Source of the DNA: Fluviicola taffensis DSM 16823
GTDB taxonomy: Bacteria; Bacteroidota; Bacteroidia; Flavobacteriales_D; Crocinitomicaceae
Assembly: GCF_000194605.1 (NCBI RefSeq)
Contig: NC_015321.1
Location: forward strand, 868,001-932,000
Direction: 5' to 3'
Length of the DNA stretch: 64,000 nucleotides
A model generated the notes under the pieces. That model worked only from the letters and a program-made list of their open reading frames with translations. It did no database searches and was not told where the DNA came from. This document shows, one piece after another, positions 20,081 through 29,828 of this stretch. The translations under genes and the position numbers were made by a program. Positions within the stretch are counted from its first letter, which is position 1, and the number at the start of each line of letters is the position of its first letter.

Positions 20081-23000
20081 TTATTGCTTCACCCATGGAA
20101 CAATTACATTACCATTCCTGACGAAGTAAGTTCCAGATGCCAAATCACTTACATCAAACAAATGAGTCGTATCAGCTTTCGACTCCATTAATATCCTCCC
20201 AGCTGCATCCGTGATAATAATTTCACCTGCAATATCAAGGTTTACATTCAATATATCAGAAGTTGGATTTGGGAAAACTTGCATCCCAACTTCCATTGTT
20301 AGTTCAGATAAACCTACTGTCGAAATTGTGATACATGCTGAGGTATCACTACATCCGTTGCGGGTTACAATTACCGCATATACTCCATTAACTGCTGCAG
20401 TATAGGTTTGGTTCGTCGCTCCAGGGATTAATGTCCCAAGAGAACAATTCATCCATTTGTATGTAGTGTTTGCTCCTAAAACAGCTGATATTGTAAGACC
20501 TGAAACAGAAGTAGCTACATTAATTTGTGGTATTGTCAATTGCAATGTAACAGTCGAATCACAGCCGGCAGTATTCTGAAGCACAACAGTAGCTGTGTTA
20601 TTAGAACTGGAATAAGTGTTTCCATCAATCCAAACAATAGGTTCACATGAAGCAATTACATCATTACTTTGATTATTAAGAATCGTAAGATTTAGATGTA
20701 CAATTGAATCACAACCATTTGATGCAGCACCTTGCAAGGTATGAATTGCAGTAGAATTATTTGAACTATAAGTAACACCGTTAATCCAGGTTAAAGAAGA
20801 ACATGCATTACGCACATCTGTTGAGTGTTGAGGCTGATTAACCGTTAAATTCAGTGTAACAATACTATCACATCCAGCTGCATTTGTAAGCATATGAGTC
20901 GCTGTAGTATTCGAACTGGCATAAGTTACACCATTAATCCATGTATATGAGCCACATGCAGTTTTAGTATCCATAGCATATGTCGCATGTCCAACTGTTA
21001 AATTCAAATGAACAAGACTATCACATCCTGAAACAGCTCCTCCTGGAATCAAGTATGTATCAGTATTGTTACTTGCATTATAAGTCGTTCCATTAATCCA
21101 CATATAAGTATCACAAGCCTCAACAGACGCTGTTCCATGAACTTGAGGAAGTACTGTCAGGTTTACAATAATAGTAGAATCACATCCGTTAACCGCTCCA
21201 TTACTGATAAGCTGAACGTCTCCCGATACAGAACTAGTATAAATAACACCATTCACTGTAATGCTTTCTCCATAACAAACTGTTGTATTAATTGTATTGA
21301 CGGCTGGTTGAGAGTTTATCAATGTAAGTCTAATAATTTCACACGGATCAGAATCATCGAGGTAAAGTCCTGGTGTAGTCAACACCTGGCCATCAAAAGA
21401 ATAACTGTCTCCGGGGCAAACCTGAGCCGATAAAAACGAATAATTCTGAGGCACACTTAACACCAGTCTTACAACACTATCGCATCCGGAAAAATTTGCC
21501 AATGTATCGTAATAAACTCCTGGAGAAGAGATGATGTTTCCATGGAAATTATAACTACTTCCAGGGCAAATCGATTCGAAAACGCTGTTAATCCCGGGCG
21601 TATTGCACAACTGTGCTGCGCAATCAGAGGTATGAGTCCCAAGGTTAGTGGTCGAATTTGGGGGGTAACCCGTAAAATGATCTGCTGTAATATATGGCCC
21701 GGAGGTATTAATGTATCCTGTTGTTTCTGTAGACTTTCGAACCAAATTTTGAAGAAATGTTGAATTGGGAGCAACTCCCCACCCTTCAATCGGGGTGCTG
21801 TTTAACTGACCAATGATATCGATCAAGACATTCTCTTTAAACAAGCCCATAGCGGTATTTCCATCCAAATTAAGGACATTTGTAGTCATATCAGCCTGGG
21901 CAAGAATTGCAGCCGAAGAGTTGATCGTTGAAACAACAAATACACTATTCGACGGCAATACACCAGTAAGATTTATGGTTCCGTAAGTTGTACCACCTGT
22001 ATTGAAATGCCGAATACTGTAACCTGTCAAATTAATCGGATGACTTGTAGGGTTATATATTTCCAACGCCTTGTCATTCGCATATCCGTGAATGTATTGA
22101 GAAAAATAAAGTTCCGAACACGGAAGTGACGGTACAGCGCACGAACCTGTGGTATTTACACGGAGATTCAGTGTAACAATACTGTCACAGAAAGTTCCGA
22201 ATGCAGGAATAGTATCCACGTACGTTCCTGAATAAAGCAGAGTCTTTCCATTAAAGATGTACGATTCCGAACTACAAATCGTATCATTAATTTCCACCCG
22301 CTTAGTCAAACATTCATTGAGTTTATTCTCACTCCAGAAAACACGATCTTCAGAGTTAGCCGAATGCATCATATCTTTGTCTCCATCCTGATCAACATCT
22401 ATTATTTTAGTTACCCCATTGGCATGAAATACACTCGCAACAAACTCCCTGGAAGCAAACGTTCCCGATCCCAGATTGGTTAATAAGTACACCTCATGCT
22501 CAGCGTTAACAGTTAAATCAACATTTCCGTCACCATTAAAATCTCCGGAAGAGATCGAATTGACAAATCCTGTAAAGCTCTCAATAACAATGGTCGGTCC
22601 GAAATTACCTCCACCCAACGACTTCTTATAAACAACCTGATTAGGCGTCAATGTAAAATACAACAAGTCTTTCAAATTGTCTCCGTCAATATCCGCCATC
22701 AAAACATTCCGGGCCTCCACATTGGATGCAATAGATACAGGCACAGAAAATGTACCCGTCCCATTATTGGTATACTTGCTGATTGAACTATTACCGGCTG
22801 TTACCAAATCCAGGTCACCGTCATGATCAATATCCAGAATTGACAACTGGGTCAATAACCCTAAAGTTGGACTTTGAGCAATAATCGTAGGAACACTTTG
22901 AAAGTTTCCGTTGCCATCATTTCGAGTCCAATGAAGATCATTCATATCAATTCCCACCAGATCCTGATCACCATCTCCATCAAGATCACCAAATTCATTG

Positions 23001-24490
23001 GTGCCAAAATTATCGCCGCTTATTGTAGATGAGTTAAGCAAGAAATTGCCTGATCCATTATTTTTGATCCAATGCGTGTAATCAGAAGTAATATCCCGTA
23101 TTGTGATATCCTTTTTTCCATCACCATTTACATCAACCACATCCATCTCAGTCATATCTGCTACCGCACTTCCCTTGATCAGAATCACCTTCTGTCGCGA
23201 AAAATGACCTCCGCCAAGATTCTCATTCCAGGATATTCGTTGACAATCTAAACGGTTACACGCAGCCTCGCTATTAAAAGTCACTACATCAACATCCCCG
23301 TCATTGTCCATATCTTCAAATAATACCTTTGAAAGTGATCGAACCTCTGTGGTAATTTCTGTAAGACTCCACATATTGTTAAAAACCACAGGATTTTTAA
23401 ACCAAACAATACGATCATTAACAGGAAGACCCGCCATAATATCCGGTTTCCCATCCTGATCATAATCTGCAATCTGTATGGAGCGGATATCATCAGAAAG
23501 GTTGGAAAGTGTGGGGCTTCCTGTCGTTCCAATATATCCGCCAACTGGATTCGAAAAATAAGCAAGTGCAATCGTAGTGCTAAAACTTCTTCCTATAACA
23601 AGATCCTGATCCCCATCTAGATCAATATCTCCAGATGCCATGGCAGTAATCCCAGTATTTGCTTGCAAATTAATTGGGTTAACCGCAAATCCGCTCCCGT
23701 CATACTTGTATATTCGCGTTCCTATAGATCTAACAACAACTGCATCCAGATCGTTGTCGCTATCAATATCCATTAGCAATGTTTCATCTACAATTGGAGA
23801 AGAGGAGCCTATAATAACATCAAAATCATAAGTGCCCGGTCCAGTCCTTAAAAATGCAGTAAGATGGTAACTAATTCCGGACACCAACAAATCCAGCTTG
23901 CCATCGTTATTAATATCTCCCAAACGAACCTTATTTGGTCCTGTAAAACCGGAAATCTCATTTTTTATCGAAAATGCATTATTCCCAAGATTTTTATACC
24001 ACACAATCAGATTACTCAACTGCGAAGTGGCTATCAAATCTGGTAATCCATCTTCATTTACATCATCGATATTTACGGTGGTTGCTCCAGAAAGAACATG
24101 ATCAATAATCAACGGAATACTACTAAATGTTCCATTACCTAAGTTTTCATACCATCCAACGGTATTGCTGTTTGCAGCCGCATAAAATACATCAAAATCT
24201 CCATCTCCATCTGGATCACCAGTTGCAATATCTCTTAAATTATCTTCGGTAGTTGTGATAATCTTCATAAAAGAGAATAATCCCCCACCCAAATTTTGAA
24301 ACCAAGAGATTGTATTCACGTCTGAAATGCTAACGATATCAATCTTACCGTCATTATTCAAATCGGCATTTAGAATCTCTCGAACAGTATATGACTGTCC
24401 GTAATCAATATGGTGCTGCGAAAAGTTCAACTGGGAATTCGCAAATGACGCTATAAGTAGTAGTAAAAGCGTTAAAAATTTAGGTTTCAT
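20081..24490 (-). CDS. giant T9SS-secreted FG-GAP/VCBS repeat adhesin-like protein with lamin-tail domain
   Basis: The 1469-residue product has a signal peptide (KFLTLLLLLIASFANSQ) and then about 14 FG-GAP/VCBS-type repeats with Ca-binding D-x-D-x-D-G-x-x-D loops (NNDGKIDIV, DGDGDFDVF, NEDGLPDLI and so on), expected to form beta propellers. From about 800 a lamin-tail-like domain follows (ALEIYNPTSHPINLTGYSI), then about five 50-residue repeats ending GCDS-hydrophobic-LNLTV, and a T9SS sorting domain (MQVFPNPTSDILNVNLD, ASGTYFVRNG). It is probably a cell-surface or released protein; binding or enzymatic role is unknown. The stop lies 2 bp from an 88-bp repeat, which marks it as a likely insertion. 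It has its own promoter. Confidence 0.88.
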   Translation of the reverse strand: MKPKFLTLLLLLIASFANSQLNFSQHHIDYGQSYTVREILNADLNNDGKIDIVSISDVNTISWFQNLGGGLFSFMKIITTTEDNLRDIATGDPDGDGDFDVFYAAANSNTVGWYENLGNGTFSSIPLIIDHVLSGATTVNIDDVNEDGLPDLIATSQLSNLIVWYKNLGNNAFSIKNEISGFTGPNKVRLGDINNDGKLDLLVSGISYHLTAFLRTGPGTYDFDVIIGSSSPIVDETLLMDIDSDNDLDAVVVRSIGTRIYKYDGSGFAVNPINLQANTGITAMASGDIDLDGDQDLVIGRSFSTTIALAYFSNPVGGYIGTTGSPTLSNLSDDIRSIQIADYDQDGKPDIMAGLPVNDRIVWFKNPVVFNNMWSLTEITTEVRSLSKVLFEDMDNDGDVDVVTFNSEAACNRLDCQRISWNENLGGGHFSRQKVILIKGSAVADMTEMDVVDVNGDGKKDITIRDITSDYTHWIKNNGSGNFLLNSSTISGDNFGTNEFGDLDGDGDQDLVGIDMNDLHWTRNDGNGNFQSVPTIIAQSPTLGLLTQLSILDIDHDGDLDLVTAGNSSISKYTNNGTGTFSVPVSIASNVEARNVLMADIDGDNLKDLLYFTLTPNQVVYKKSLGGGNFGPTIVIESFTGFVNSISSGDFNGDGNVDLTVNAEHEVYLLTNLGSGTFASREFVASVFHANGVTKIIDVDQDGDKDMMHSANSEDRVFWSENKLNECLTKRVEINDTICSSESYIFNGKTLLYSGTYVDTIPAFGTFCDSIVTLNLRVNTTGSCAVPSLPCSELYFSQYIHGYANDKALEIYNPTSHPINLTGYSIRHFNTGGTTYGTINLTGVLPSNSVFVVSTINSSAAILAQADMTTNVLNLDGNTAMGLFKENVLIDIIGQLNSTPIEGWGVAPNSTFLQNLVRKSTETTGYINTSGPYITADHFTGYPPNSTTNLGTHTSDCAAQLCNTPGINSVFESICPGSSYNFHGNIISSPGVYYDTLANFSGCDSVVRLVLSVPQNYSFLSAQVCPGDSYSFDGQVLTTPGLYLDDSDPCEIIRLTLINSQPAVNTINTTVCYGESITVNGVIYTSSVSGDVQLISNGAVNGCDSTIIVNLTVLPQVHGTASVEACDTYMWINGTTYNASNNTDTYLIPGGAVSGCDSLVHLNLTVGHATYAMDTKTACGSYTWINGVTYASSNTTATHMLTNAAGCDSIVTLNLTVNQPQHSTDVRNACSSLTWINGVTYSSNNSTAIHTLQGAASNGCDSIVHLNLTILNNQSNDVIASCEPIVWIDGNTYSSSNNTATVVLQNTAGCDSTVTLQLTIPQINVATSVSGLTISAVLGANTTYKWMNCSLGTLIPGATNQTYTAAVNGVYAVIVTRNGCSDTSACITISTVGLSELTMEVGMQVFPNPTSDILNVNLDIAGEIIITDAAGRILMESKADTTHLFDVSDLASGTYFVRNGNVIVPWVKQ

Positions 24491-24516
24491 AAACTTATGA
24501 TTATCTTAAAGAGCTC

Positions 24517-24547
24517 CAAAAATACAATTGTAACAAGTTATTTCCAA
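24517..24547 (-). promoter_or_regulatory. predicted promoter of the large T9SS gene
   Basis: TTG (24547-24545), a 20-nt spacer and TATTTTTG (24524-24517) on the minus strand fit the Bacteroidota consensus. The ATG at 24490 would have a leader of about 20 nt. Confidence 0.62.
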
Positions 24548-24675
24548 AATATCGTACAACAATTTAAAGTTCGACATTTGAAATAACAGCCAACCGAAAC
24601 ATTCCGAACTAAAAAAGAACCCGTCTTTCTAGAGAAGGCCAAGATCTGATCTTGTAAAACGAAAGTGAGCTCTAT

Positions 24676-25737
24676 TTAAACCCTATAACAAACCGCATTG
24701 ATATTCATTCCTGCTCCAACAGAAGCAAAAAGCACAATATCTCCTTCCGATATGGTGTATCCATTCATTTCTTCGCGTTTCACCATACTTAACAAAGTAG
24801 GAATCGTTGCAACAGAACTATTCCCCAACTTGTGAATATTCATGGGCATTAAATGTTCTGGCATTTCTGAAACTTCATAAAGTTTGAATAATTCACGAAC
24901 TATTGCTTCGTCTAGCTTTTCATTGGCTTGATGAATGAAAATCTTCTTCACATCTGTAATCGAAACGTTTGCCTTGTCCAAACAATCTTTCATGGCTAAA
25001 GGCACATTCTTGATTGCGTATTCGTACACTTTTCGACCTTTCATCTTCACATACCGAATACGCGGATCTGATTCAGGAAAGTTTGATTTCCCTAAATTCA
25101 GGTAAGTGACCTCATCTTCGCAATGACTTTGAGCACTAAAGGATAGAATCCCAGAATTGGAGTCTTGAATCTCCACAATGGTCGCCCCTGCCCCATCGGA
25201 AAAAATCATGCTATCTCTGTCATGCTGATCCAATACGCGGCTCAATGCTTCCGCACCAATCACTAAACATTTCTTTGCCATTCCTGCTTGCATAAATGCA
25301 TGAGCTTGAATTAATCCTTGGAGCCAACCTGGACAACCAAAAATGATATCGTAGGCAACACAATTAGGGTTTTTGATGCCTAAACTATGTTTTACTCTGG
25401 AAGCAATGGATGGAATCATATCTGTTTGAATCGTATGCTTGATCACATCACCAAAATTGTGAGCCACGATAATTTGATCAATGGTTTCTCTATCACAAGC
25501 AGCATCTTGTATCGCATCTTCAGCAGCAATGGTTGCCATATCGGAGCAATTCAAATCGGAAGTGGTATATCTTCTTTCTTCAATCCCAGTAATGGATTCA
25601 AATTTACGTGCAATAACTTCCGGATTCAAAGGAATAGGTTCTTGATTTTCGTCATAGAATTTATGAAGGGCGAAGTCAGCATTTGTTTTGACAATCGTCG
25701 GGATATATCTTCCGACACCTGTAATTACACTTTTCAT
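24676..25737 (-). CDS. 3-oxoacyl-ACP synthase III family enzyme (FabH-like thiolase fold)
   Basis: The 353 residues carry the complete KAS III catalytic set: Cys135 in DIIFGCPGWLQG, His269 in IFIHQANEKL and Asn306 in KLGNSSVATIP. The N-terminal MKSVITGVGRYIP and the C-terminal GDIVLFASVGAGMN are typical. The enzyme would condense an acyl thioester with malonyl-ACP or a related donor. The long loop with DENQEPIPLNPEVIARKFESITGI matches FabH-like paralogues rather than the housekeeping FabH, so the true substrate is open. Its last 88 bp are repeated at 19991-20078. Confidence 0.85.
   Translation of the reverse strand: MKSVITGVGRYIPTIVKTNADFALHKFYDENQEPIPLNPEVIARKFESITGIEERRYTTSDLNCSDMATIAAEDAIQDAACDRETIDQIIVAHNFGDVIKHTIQTDMIPSIASRVKHSLGIKNPNCVAYDIIFGCPGWLQGLIQAHAFMQAGMAKKCLVIGAEALSRVLDQHDRDSMIFSDGAGATIVEIQDSNSGILSFSAQSHCEDEVTYLNLGKSNFPESDPRIRYVKMKGRKVYEYAIKNVPLAMKDCLDKANVSITDVKKIFIHQANEKLDEAIVRELFKLYEVSEMPEHLMPMNIHKLGNSSVATIPTLLSMVKREEMNGYTISEGDIVLFASVGAGMNINAVCYRV
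24677..24764. repeat. 88-bp direct repeat, right copy
   Basis: This copy is the intact 3' end of the ketoacyl synthase gene and pairs with 19991-20078 (83/88). See that entry. Confidence 0.95.
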
Positions 25738-26108
25738 GTTTTTGAATTAAAACCGTTTACGAACTAATTACAGAAGCTCTTGGGGTGCCGATTGCTATCG
25801 GATTGTTTTCCCTTGAGAAGTGGGGCGCTCAAATCAAAGGTAAGAAGTATTCTGAATGAAATTTCATTTTTATATTTTCTTAGCAGTCATTCTTGGAGTG
25901 CCAAATGAAAGTTAGGTTATAGTAAAAGTCAATATATAAAGCTATAATCATTCGTTAAATCTAAAATTTCAGTCTATCATGAAATTAGCCAAACACCTAA
26001 ACTTCGTATACTTGCTTTCTTAATTCGCATTTGGTTAAAGTAACCATAGAGTTTTTTTTATATCAAACTCCTGAATCAAAAAACGAAAATAGAGGTCGCT
26101 AATCGAAT
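25738..26108. other. 371-bp intergenic region upstream of the ketoacyl synthase gene
   Basis: No gene is seen. A sequence fitting the -7 element (TACCTTTG on the minus strand, 25842-25835) lies about 100 bp before the ATG at 25737, without a TTG at -33. The short phrase TCTTGGGGTGCC (near 25773) recurs with one change near 25892. The rest is AT-rich with no clear structure. Confidence 0.4.
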
Positions 26109-27035
26109 TTACAGTTTAGTAAATCGTTGAACAAACGACGCCCCATTCTCACTCTGAAGATAAAGCAAGTAAAATCCAGGTTGCAAAAACTCAATATCTA
26201 TTTGGTTATCAACCACTGGAATTTCATGAGCTAAAATTGCTCCATTCAACTCACAAATACGAGCATTCGATTGAATCTTTAAACCTTCCAGATTCAACAC
26301 ATTGGAGACTGGATTTGGATAAATCATAATAGTCGGAACAGAAAGTTCAGAGGTACCTAAAAAGAAATCTGGAAATTGTCCACATTCCACGCCATCATGA
26401 ACCACATAAAATAACTCATACAAAATAGCGAATTCTGTAGGATCTCCAGGACGTTGTTTCCCTCCATAAGGGCCGCCTGCATGAGAATAAGCATAGTAAT
26501 CAGATATCAGCGGCTCAAGGCTACAAGAATCCCCATTATCGATGTGCATTCCAAAATGATTGGCCTGACCAGAATTATTGAAACACCAAGGTGAAGGAAT
26601 TAACACATCAAGTGAATTATAACATTCATTGGTGTCGCTATCCCAAAAATGGGTTGCTGTATTTCCAAAAACATGATCCCAAATTTCTGGGGAATATGTT
26701 GTATTTAACTGCTTATGCATAAATGTGAAAGTATCTATTGAATAACTGGGAGGAGTAGCTCCACCCGATCCATTTGGCAGCGCTGGAATATACGTTTGTC
26801 TTTGAGCTGAATAGGTAACTGAATCACCAGTAACAGAAAGTTCTTTCGTAAGGATATGAAACATTTGATAACCTGATATAATTGGCGATTGTATACCGCT
26901 AGAAGGGGCATTCGATTTTATAACTATCCCATAGTAATTCCCTATAGAAAAATCATATACTTCACTACGCATCAATTGCGAAAAGCTAAATTGAGAGACA
27001 AAGACAAGGATGGAACTTAATAAAAAGTTTTTCAT
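26109..27035 (-). CDS. secreted protein with T9SS C-terminal sorting domain
   Basis: The 308 residues begin with a signal peptide (FLLSSILVFVSQFSFSQ). The C-terminal 70 or so residues are a sorting domain (IMIYPNPVSNVLNLEGL, ELNGAILAHEIPV, LQPGFYLLYLQSENG). The middle region has many aromatic and polar residues (FGMHIDNGDSC, SHAGGPYGGKQRPGDP) and two or three Cys pairs, but I do not recognise a domain. It is divergent from the GH3 gene across 156 bp. Role unknown beyond secretion. Confidence 0.8.
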   Translation of the reverse strand: MKNFLLSSILVFVSQFSFSQLMRSEVYDFSIGNYYGIVIKSNAPSSGIQSPIISGYQMFHILTKELSVTGDSVTYSAQRQTYIPALPNGSGGATPPSYSIDTFTFMHKQLNTTYSPEIWDHVFGNTATHFWDSDTNECYNSLDVLIPSPWCFNNSGQANHFGMHIDNGDSCSLEPLISDYYAYSHAGGPYGGKQRPGDPTEFAILYELFYVVHDGVECGQFPDFFLGTSELSVPTIMIYPNPVSNVLNLEGLKIQSNARICELNGAILAHEIPVVDNQIDIEFLQPGFYLLYLQSENGASFVQRFTKL

Positions 27036-27054
27036 GGTATTTAGATTGATTAAT

Positions 27055-27062
27055 CAAATATA
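27055..27062 (-). promoter_or_regulatory. possible -7 element for the T9SS protein gene
   Basis: TATATTTG on the minus strand lies about 20 bp before the ATG at 27035. No TTG is found at -33. Confidence 0.35.
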
Positions 27063-27179
27063 TGATTTTCTATTAAAAGATAAAAACATTTTTTTTAACC
27101 TTTCCGTTGTAATCAGCTCCATTTCAATCCCTTCCCTTTATATTAACTACTTGAACAATCGCTTTCCATACAAAAAATG

Positions 27180-27187
27180 TAATTTTG
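27180..27187 (+). promoter_or_regulatory. -7 element giving a possibly leaderless GH3 transcript
   Basis: TAATTTTG ends 4 nt before the ATG at 27192. If used, transcription would start at or within a few bases of the start codon. No clear TTG is at the right distance, so this is moderate evidence only. Confidence 0.45.
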
Positions 27188-27191
27188 TTAC

Positions 27192-29828
27192 ATGAAGTAT
27201 TTCCTCTGTTTTCTTTTACTAATTCCGATTACAAATACATTTGGGCAACTTTACAAGGATTCAACTCAATCCGTTGATGTACGTGTAAAAGACTTGTTGA
27301 GCAGAATGACACCCGAAGAAAAATTCTGGCAAGTATTCATGATTCCGTCAGATGGCGACACTACGAACGAAAAACTGAAACACGGAATTTTTGGTTTGCA
27401 AATAAGCGCAGGTTCAGGAGGTGATGCAGGAGGACAATTACTCAATTACAACACCACTGAAAATGCAACTATTCTAGCCAAGAAAGTAAATCGCCTACAA
27501 GCATATTTTGTTACACAAACACGATTAGGAATTCCGATTATTCCATTTGATGAAGCTTTGCATGGACTTGTTCGACATGGAGCTACTGCATTCCCGCAAG
27601 CAATCGGATTGGCAGCAACTTGGGACACAACGCTCATTCATCAAGTAGCAACACAGATTGCACTAGAATGCAAAATGCGTGGAATCCGACAGATTCTTTC
27701 TCCAGTTGTAAATCTCGCAACCGATGTTCGTTGGGGAAGAACAGAAGAAACTTATGGGGAAGATCCTTTTTTGACCAGTGAAATTGGATTGGCTTTTATT
27801 CGATCATTTGAACAACAAGGAATTATTACCACCCCAAAACATTTCATCGCGAATGTGGGTGATGGTGGACGAGACAGTTATCCGATTCATCTGAGTGAGT
27901 GGTATTTGGAACAAAGTCATCTGATTCCATTCAAACGAATTATTCGTGAAGGTGGTGCTCGTTCAATAATGACAGCCTACAACTCTCTAAACGGAACAGC
28001 TTGCTCATCAAATGATTGGCTCTTGAACCAAAAACTAAAGAAACAATGGGGTTTTAAAGGTTTTGTGATTTCGGATGCAAATGCTGTGGGTGGTGAAGTT
28101 GTTTTGCACAATACAGCTTCTTCTTATGCTGAAAGTGGCGCGCATGCCATCAATGGTGGATTGGATGTCATTTTCCAAACGGATTACAATCATGCGGCAC
28201 TCTTTTATCCTGCATTTCAATCGGGATTGGTGGATAGCAATCGATTAAACGATGCTGTTTCAAGAGTATTACGCGCCAAATTTGAATTGGGGTTGTTTGA
28301 AAAACCATACATCACGATCCCAAAATCATCGAATTCAATTTCATCTCAAGGAAAGAAGCTTTCTCAACAAGCTGCCGAAAAATCGTTTGTACTCTTAAAA
28401 AACAAAAATCAGGTATTGCCCTTGAATCCGTCTGTTCACAAAATTGCTCTTTTCGGAATGGATGCAAGTCAACCAAGATTGGGTGGATACAGCGGCCCTG
28501 GAAATAACCCTTTAAGTATTTTGGACGGATTGAAAGCAATTGCAGGAGATTCCATTCAAATCACTTATCAAGAAACCGTTAGTTATTCCGACACACTTTT
28601 CACGCCTATTTACGACAAGTATTTGGAAAATGAAACTGGAAACGGATTGATTGGTTTGTATTTCGACAATGTGAATTTCACTGGAAATCCTGTGCTTTCC
28701 CGAACTGATTCACAAATCGATTTTAACTGGACACTTTATGGGCCTTCCAACGAATTGGAGAATCATTTCTACTCGGTAAAATGGACTGGAAATCTAATTG
28801 CCCCAGAATCTGGAAAGATAGATATCGGATTGGAAGGAAATGATGGTTACCGACTTTATTTGAATGACAAAATTGTAATCGATCGTTGGGAAAAGACTAG
28901 TTACCACCAAGATTTAATTCCGATTGATTTTGTGAAAGGGAAAAAGTATCCGATTCGTATTGAATTCAAAGAGCCAAAAGGCAATGGAAAGATTCGTCTG
29001 ATTTGGAATTATTCGATCAACAGCTCCTTCGATTCAGAGCTGAAAAAAGCGATTAAAGCTACTAAAAAAGCAGATGTAGCAGTTATAGTAGTGGGGATTC
29101 ATGAAGGCGAATTTCAAGACAGAGCTTCATTGCGTTTGCCAGGAAATCAAGAACGATTAATCCAAGAATTACACAAAACAGGAAAACCCATGATTGTTTT
29201 ATTGGTTGGTGGAAGTGCTATCACGATGGATGAGTGGATTTCAGATGCAGATGCGATTGTGAGTTTGTGGTATCCTGGAGAAGCTGGCGGTTTAGCAGTT
29301 GCAAATTTGTTAACTGGAAAAATAAATCCTGCAGGAAGATTACCAATTACGTTTCCCATTTCTGAGGCACAGCTTCCATTGACTTACAATCATTTACCAA
29401 CAGGTCGAAGCGATGATTATTACAATTTGAGTGGCGAACCGCTTTTTCCATTCGGCTATGGTTTGAGTTATACCCAATTTTCCTATTCTGATTTGAAACT
29501 GGCTGAAAATAACATTACCAAAGATGAATCCGTTGATCTTTCTTTCAAATTGACAAATACTGGAAAACGAGCTGGAGAAGAAGTAGTCCAATTGTACATT
29601 AAAAGCAAAGGAAGTGCGCAAGCTCAACCAATTATTGCACTCAAAGGTTTTCAGCGCATTTCTCTAAACTCAAAAGAAAGTAAAATTATTCACTTCACCC
29701 TGAATCCACAACTATTCACACATATTTCACCCGATTTAAAAGAAATCATTGAATCTGGAAATTATGAATTACTCATTGGCTCTTCTTCAAGAGATTTACA
29801 ACTAAAAGCTGTTTTGACTATTCAGTAG
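27192..29828 (+). CDS. glycoside hydrolase family 3 beta-glucosidase-like enzyme with PA14 insert
   Basis: The 878-residue exported enzyme starts with a signal peptide (KYFLCFLLLIPITNTFG). The GH3 N domain (about 25-370) contains the substrate-binding KHF motif (216-218) and the nucleophile Asp295 in GFVISDANAV. The GH3 C domain (about 400-720) is interrupted by a PA14 domain (about 480-610: GLIGLYFDNVNFTG, GNDGYRLYLNDKIVIDRW), and a fibronectin-III-like domain closes the protein (about 780-878). GH3 enzymes with PA14 trim beta-linked gluco- or xylo-oligosaccharides. The gene overlaps the end of a GH29 fucosidase tail to tail by 11 bp, which suggests a shared glycan-degrading role, although no SusCD pair is here. 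Confidence 0.9.
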   Translation: MKYFLCFLLLIPITNTFGQLYKDSTQSVDVRVKDLLSRMTPEEKFWQVFMIPSDGDTTNEKLKHGIFGLQISAGSGGDAGGQLLNYNTTENATILAKKVNRLQAYFVTQTRLGIPIIPFDEALHGLVRHGATAFPQAIGLAATWDTTLIHQVATQIALECKMRGIRQILSPVVNLATDVRWGRTEETYGEDPFLTSEIGLAFIRSFEQQGIITTPKHFIANVGDGGRDSYPIHLSEWYLEQSHLIPFKRIIREGGARSIMTAYNSLNGTACSSNDWLLNQKLKKQWGFKGFVISDANAVGGEVVLHNTASSYAESGAHAINGGLDVIFQTDYNHAALFYPAFQSGLVDSNRLNDAVSRVLRAKFELGLFEKPYITIPKSSNSISSQGKKLSQQAAEKSFVLLKNKNQVLPLNPSVHKIALFGMDASQPRLGGYSGPGNNPLSILDGLKAIAGDSIQITYQETVSYSDTLFTPIYDKYLENETGNGLIGLYFDNVNFTGNPVLSRTDSQIDFNWTLYGPSNELENHFYSVKWTGNLIAPESGKIDIGLEGNDGYRLYLNDKIVIDRWEKTSYHQDLIPIDFVKGKKYPIRIEFKEPKGNGKIRLIWNYSINSSFDSELKKAIKATKKADVAVIVVGIHEGEFQDRASLRLPGNQERLIQELHKTGKPMIVLLVGGSAITMDEWISDADAIVSLWYPGEAGGLAVANLLTGKINPAGRLPITFPISEAQLPLTYNHLPTGRSDDYYNLSGEPLFPFGYGLSYTQFSYSDLKLAENNITKDESVDLSFKLTNTGKRAGEEVVQLYIKSKGSAQAQPIIALKGFQRISLNSKESKIIHFTLNPQLFTHISPDLKEIIESGNYELLIGSSSRDLQLKAVLTIQ

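Noticed and set aside
20641-21260. Regular repeats on the minus strand that could suggest a CRISPR or tandem satellite
   Set aside because: They are about 150-bp coding repeats for the 50-residue GCDS...LNLTV modules of the T9SS protein, with diverged sequence and no spacers.
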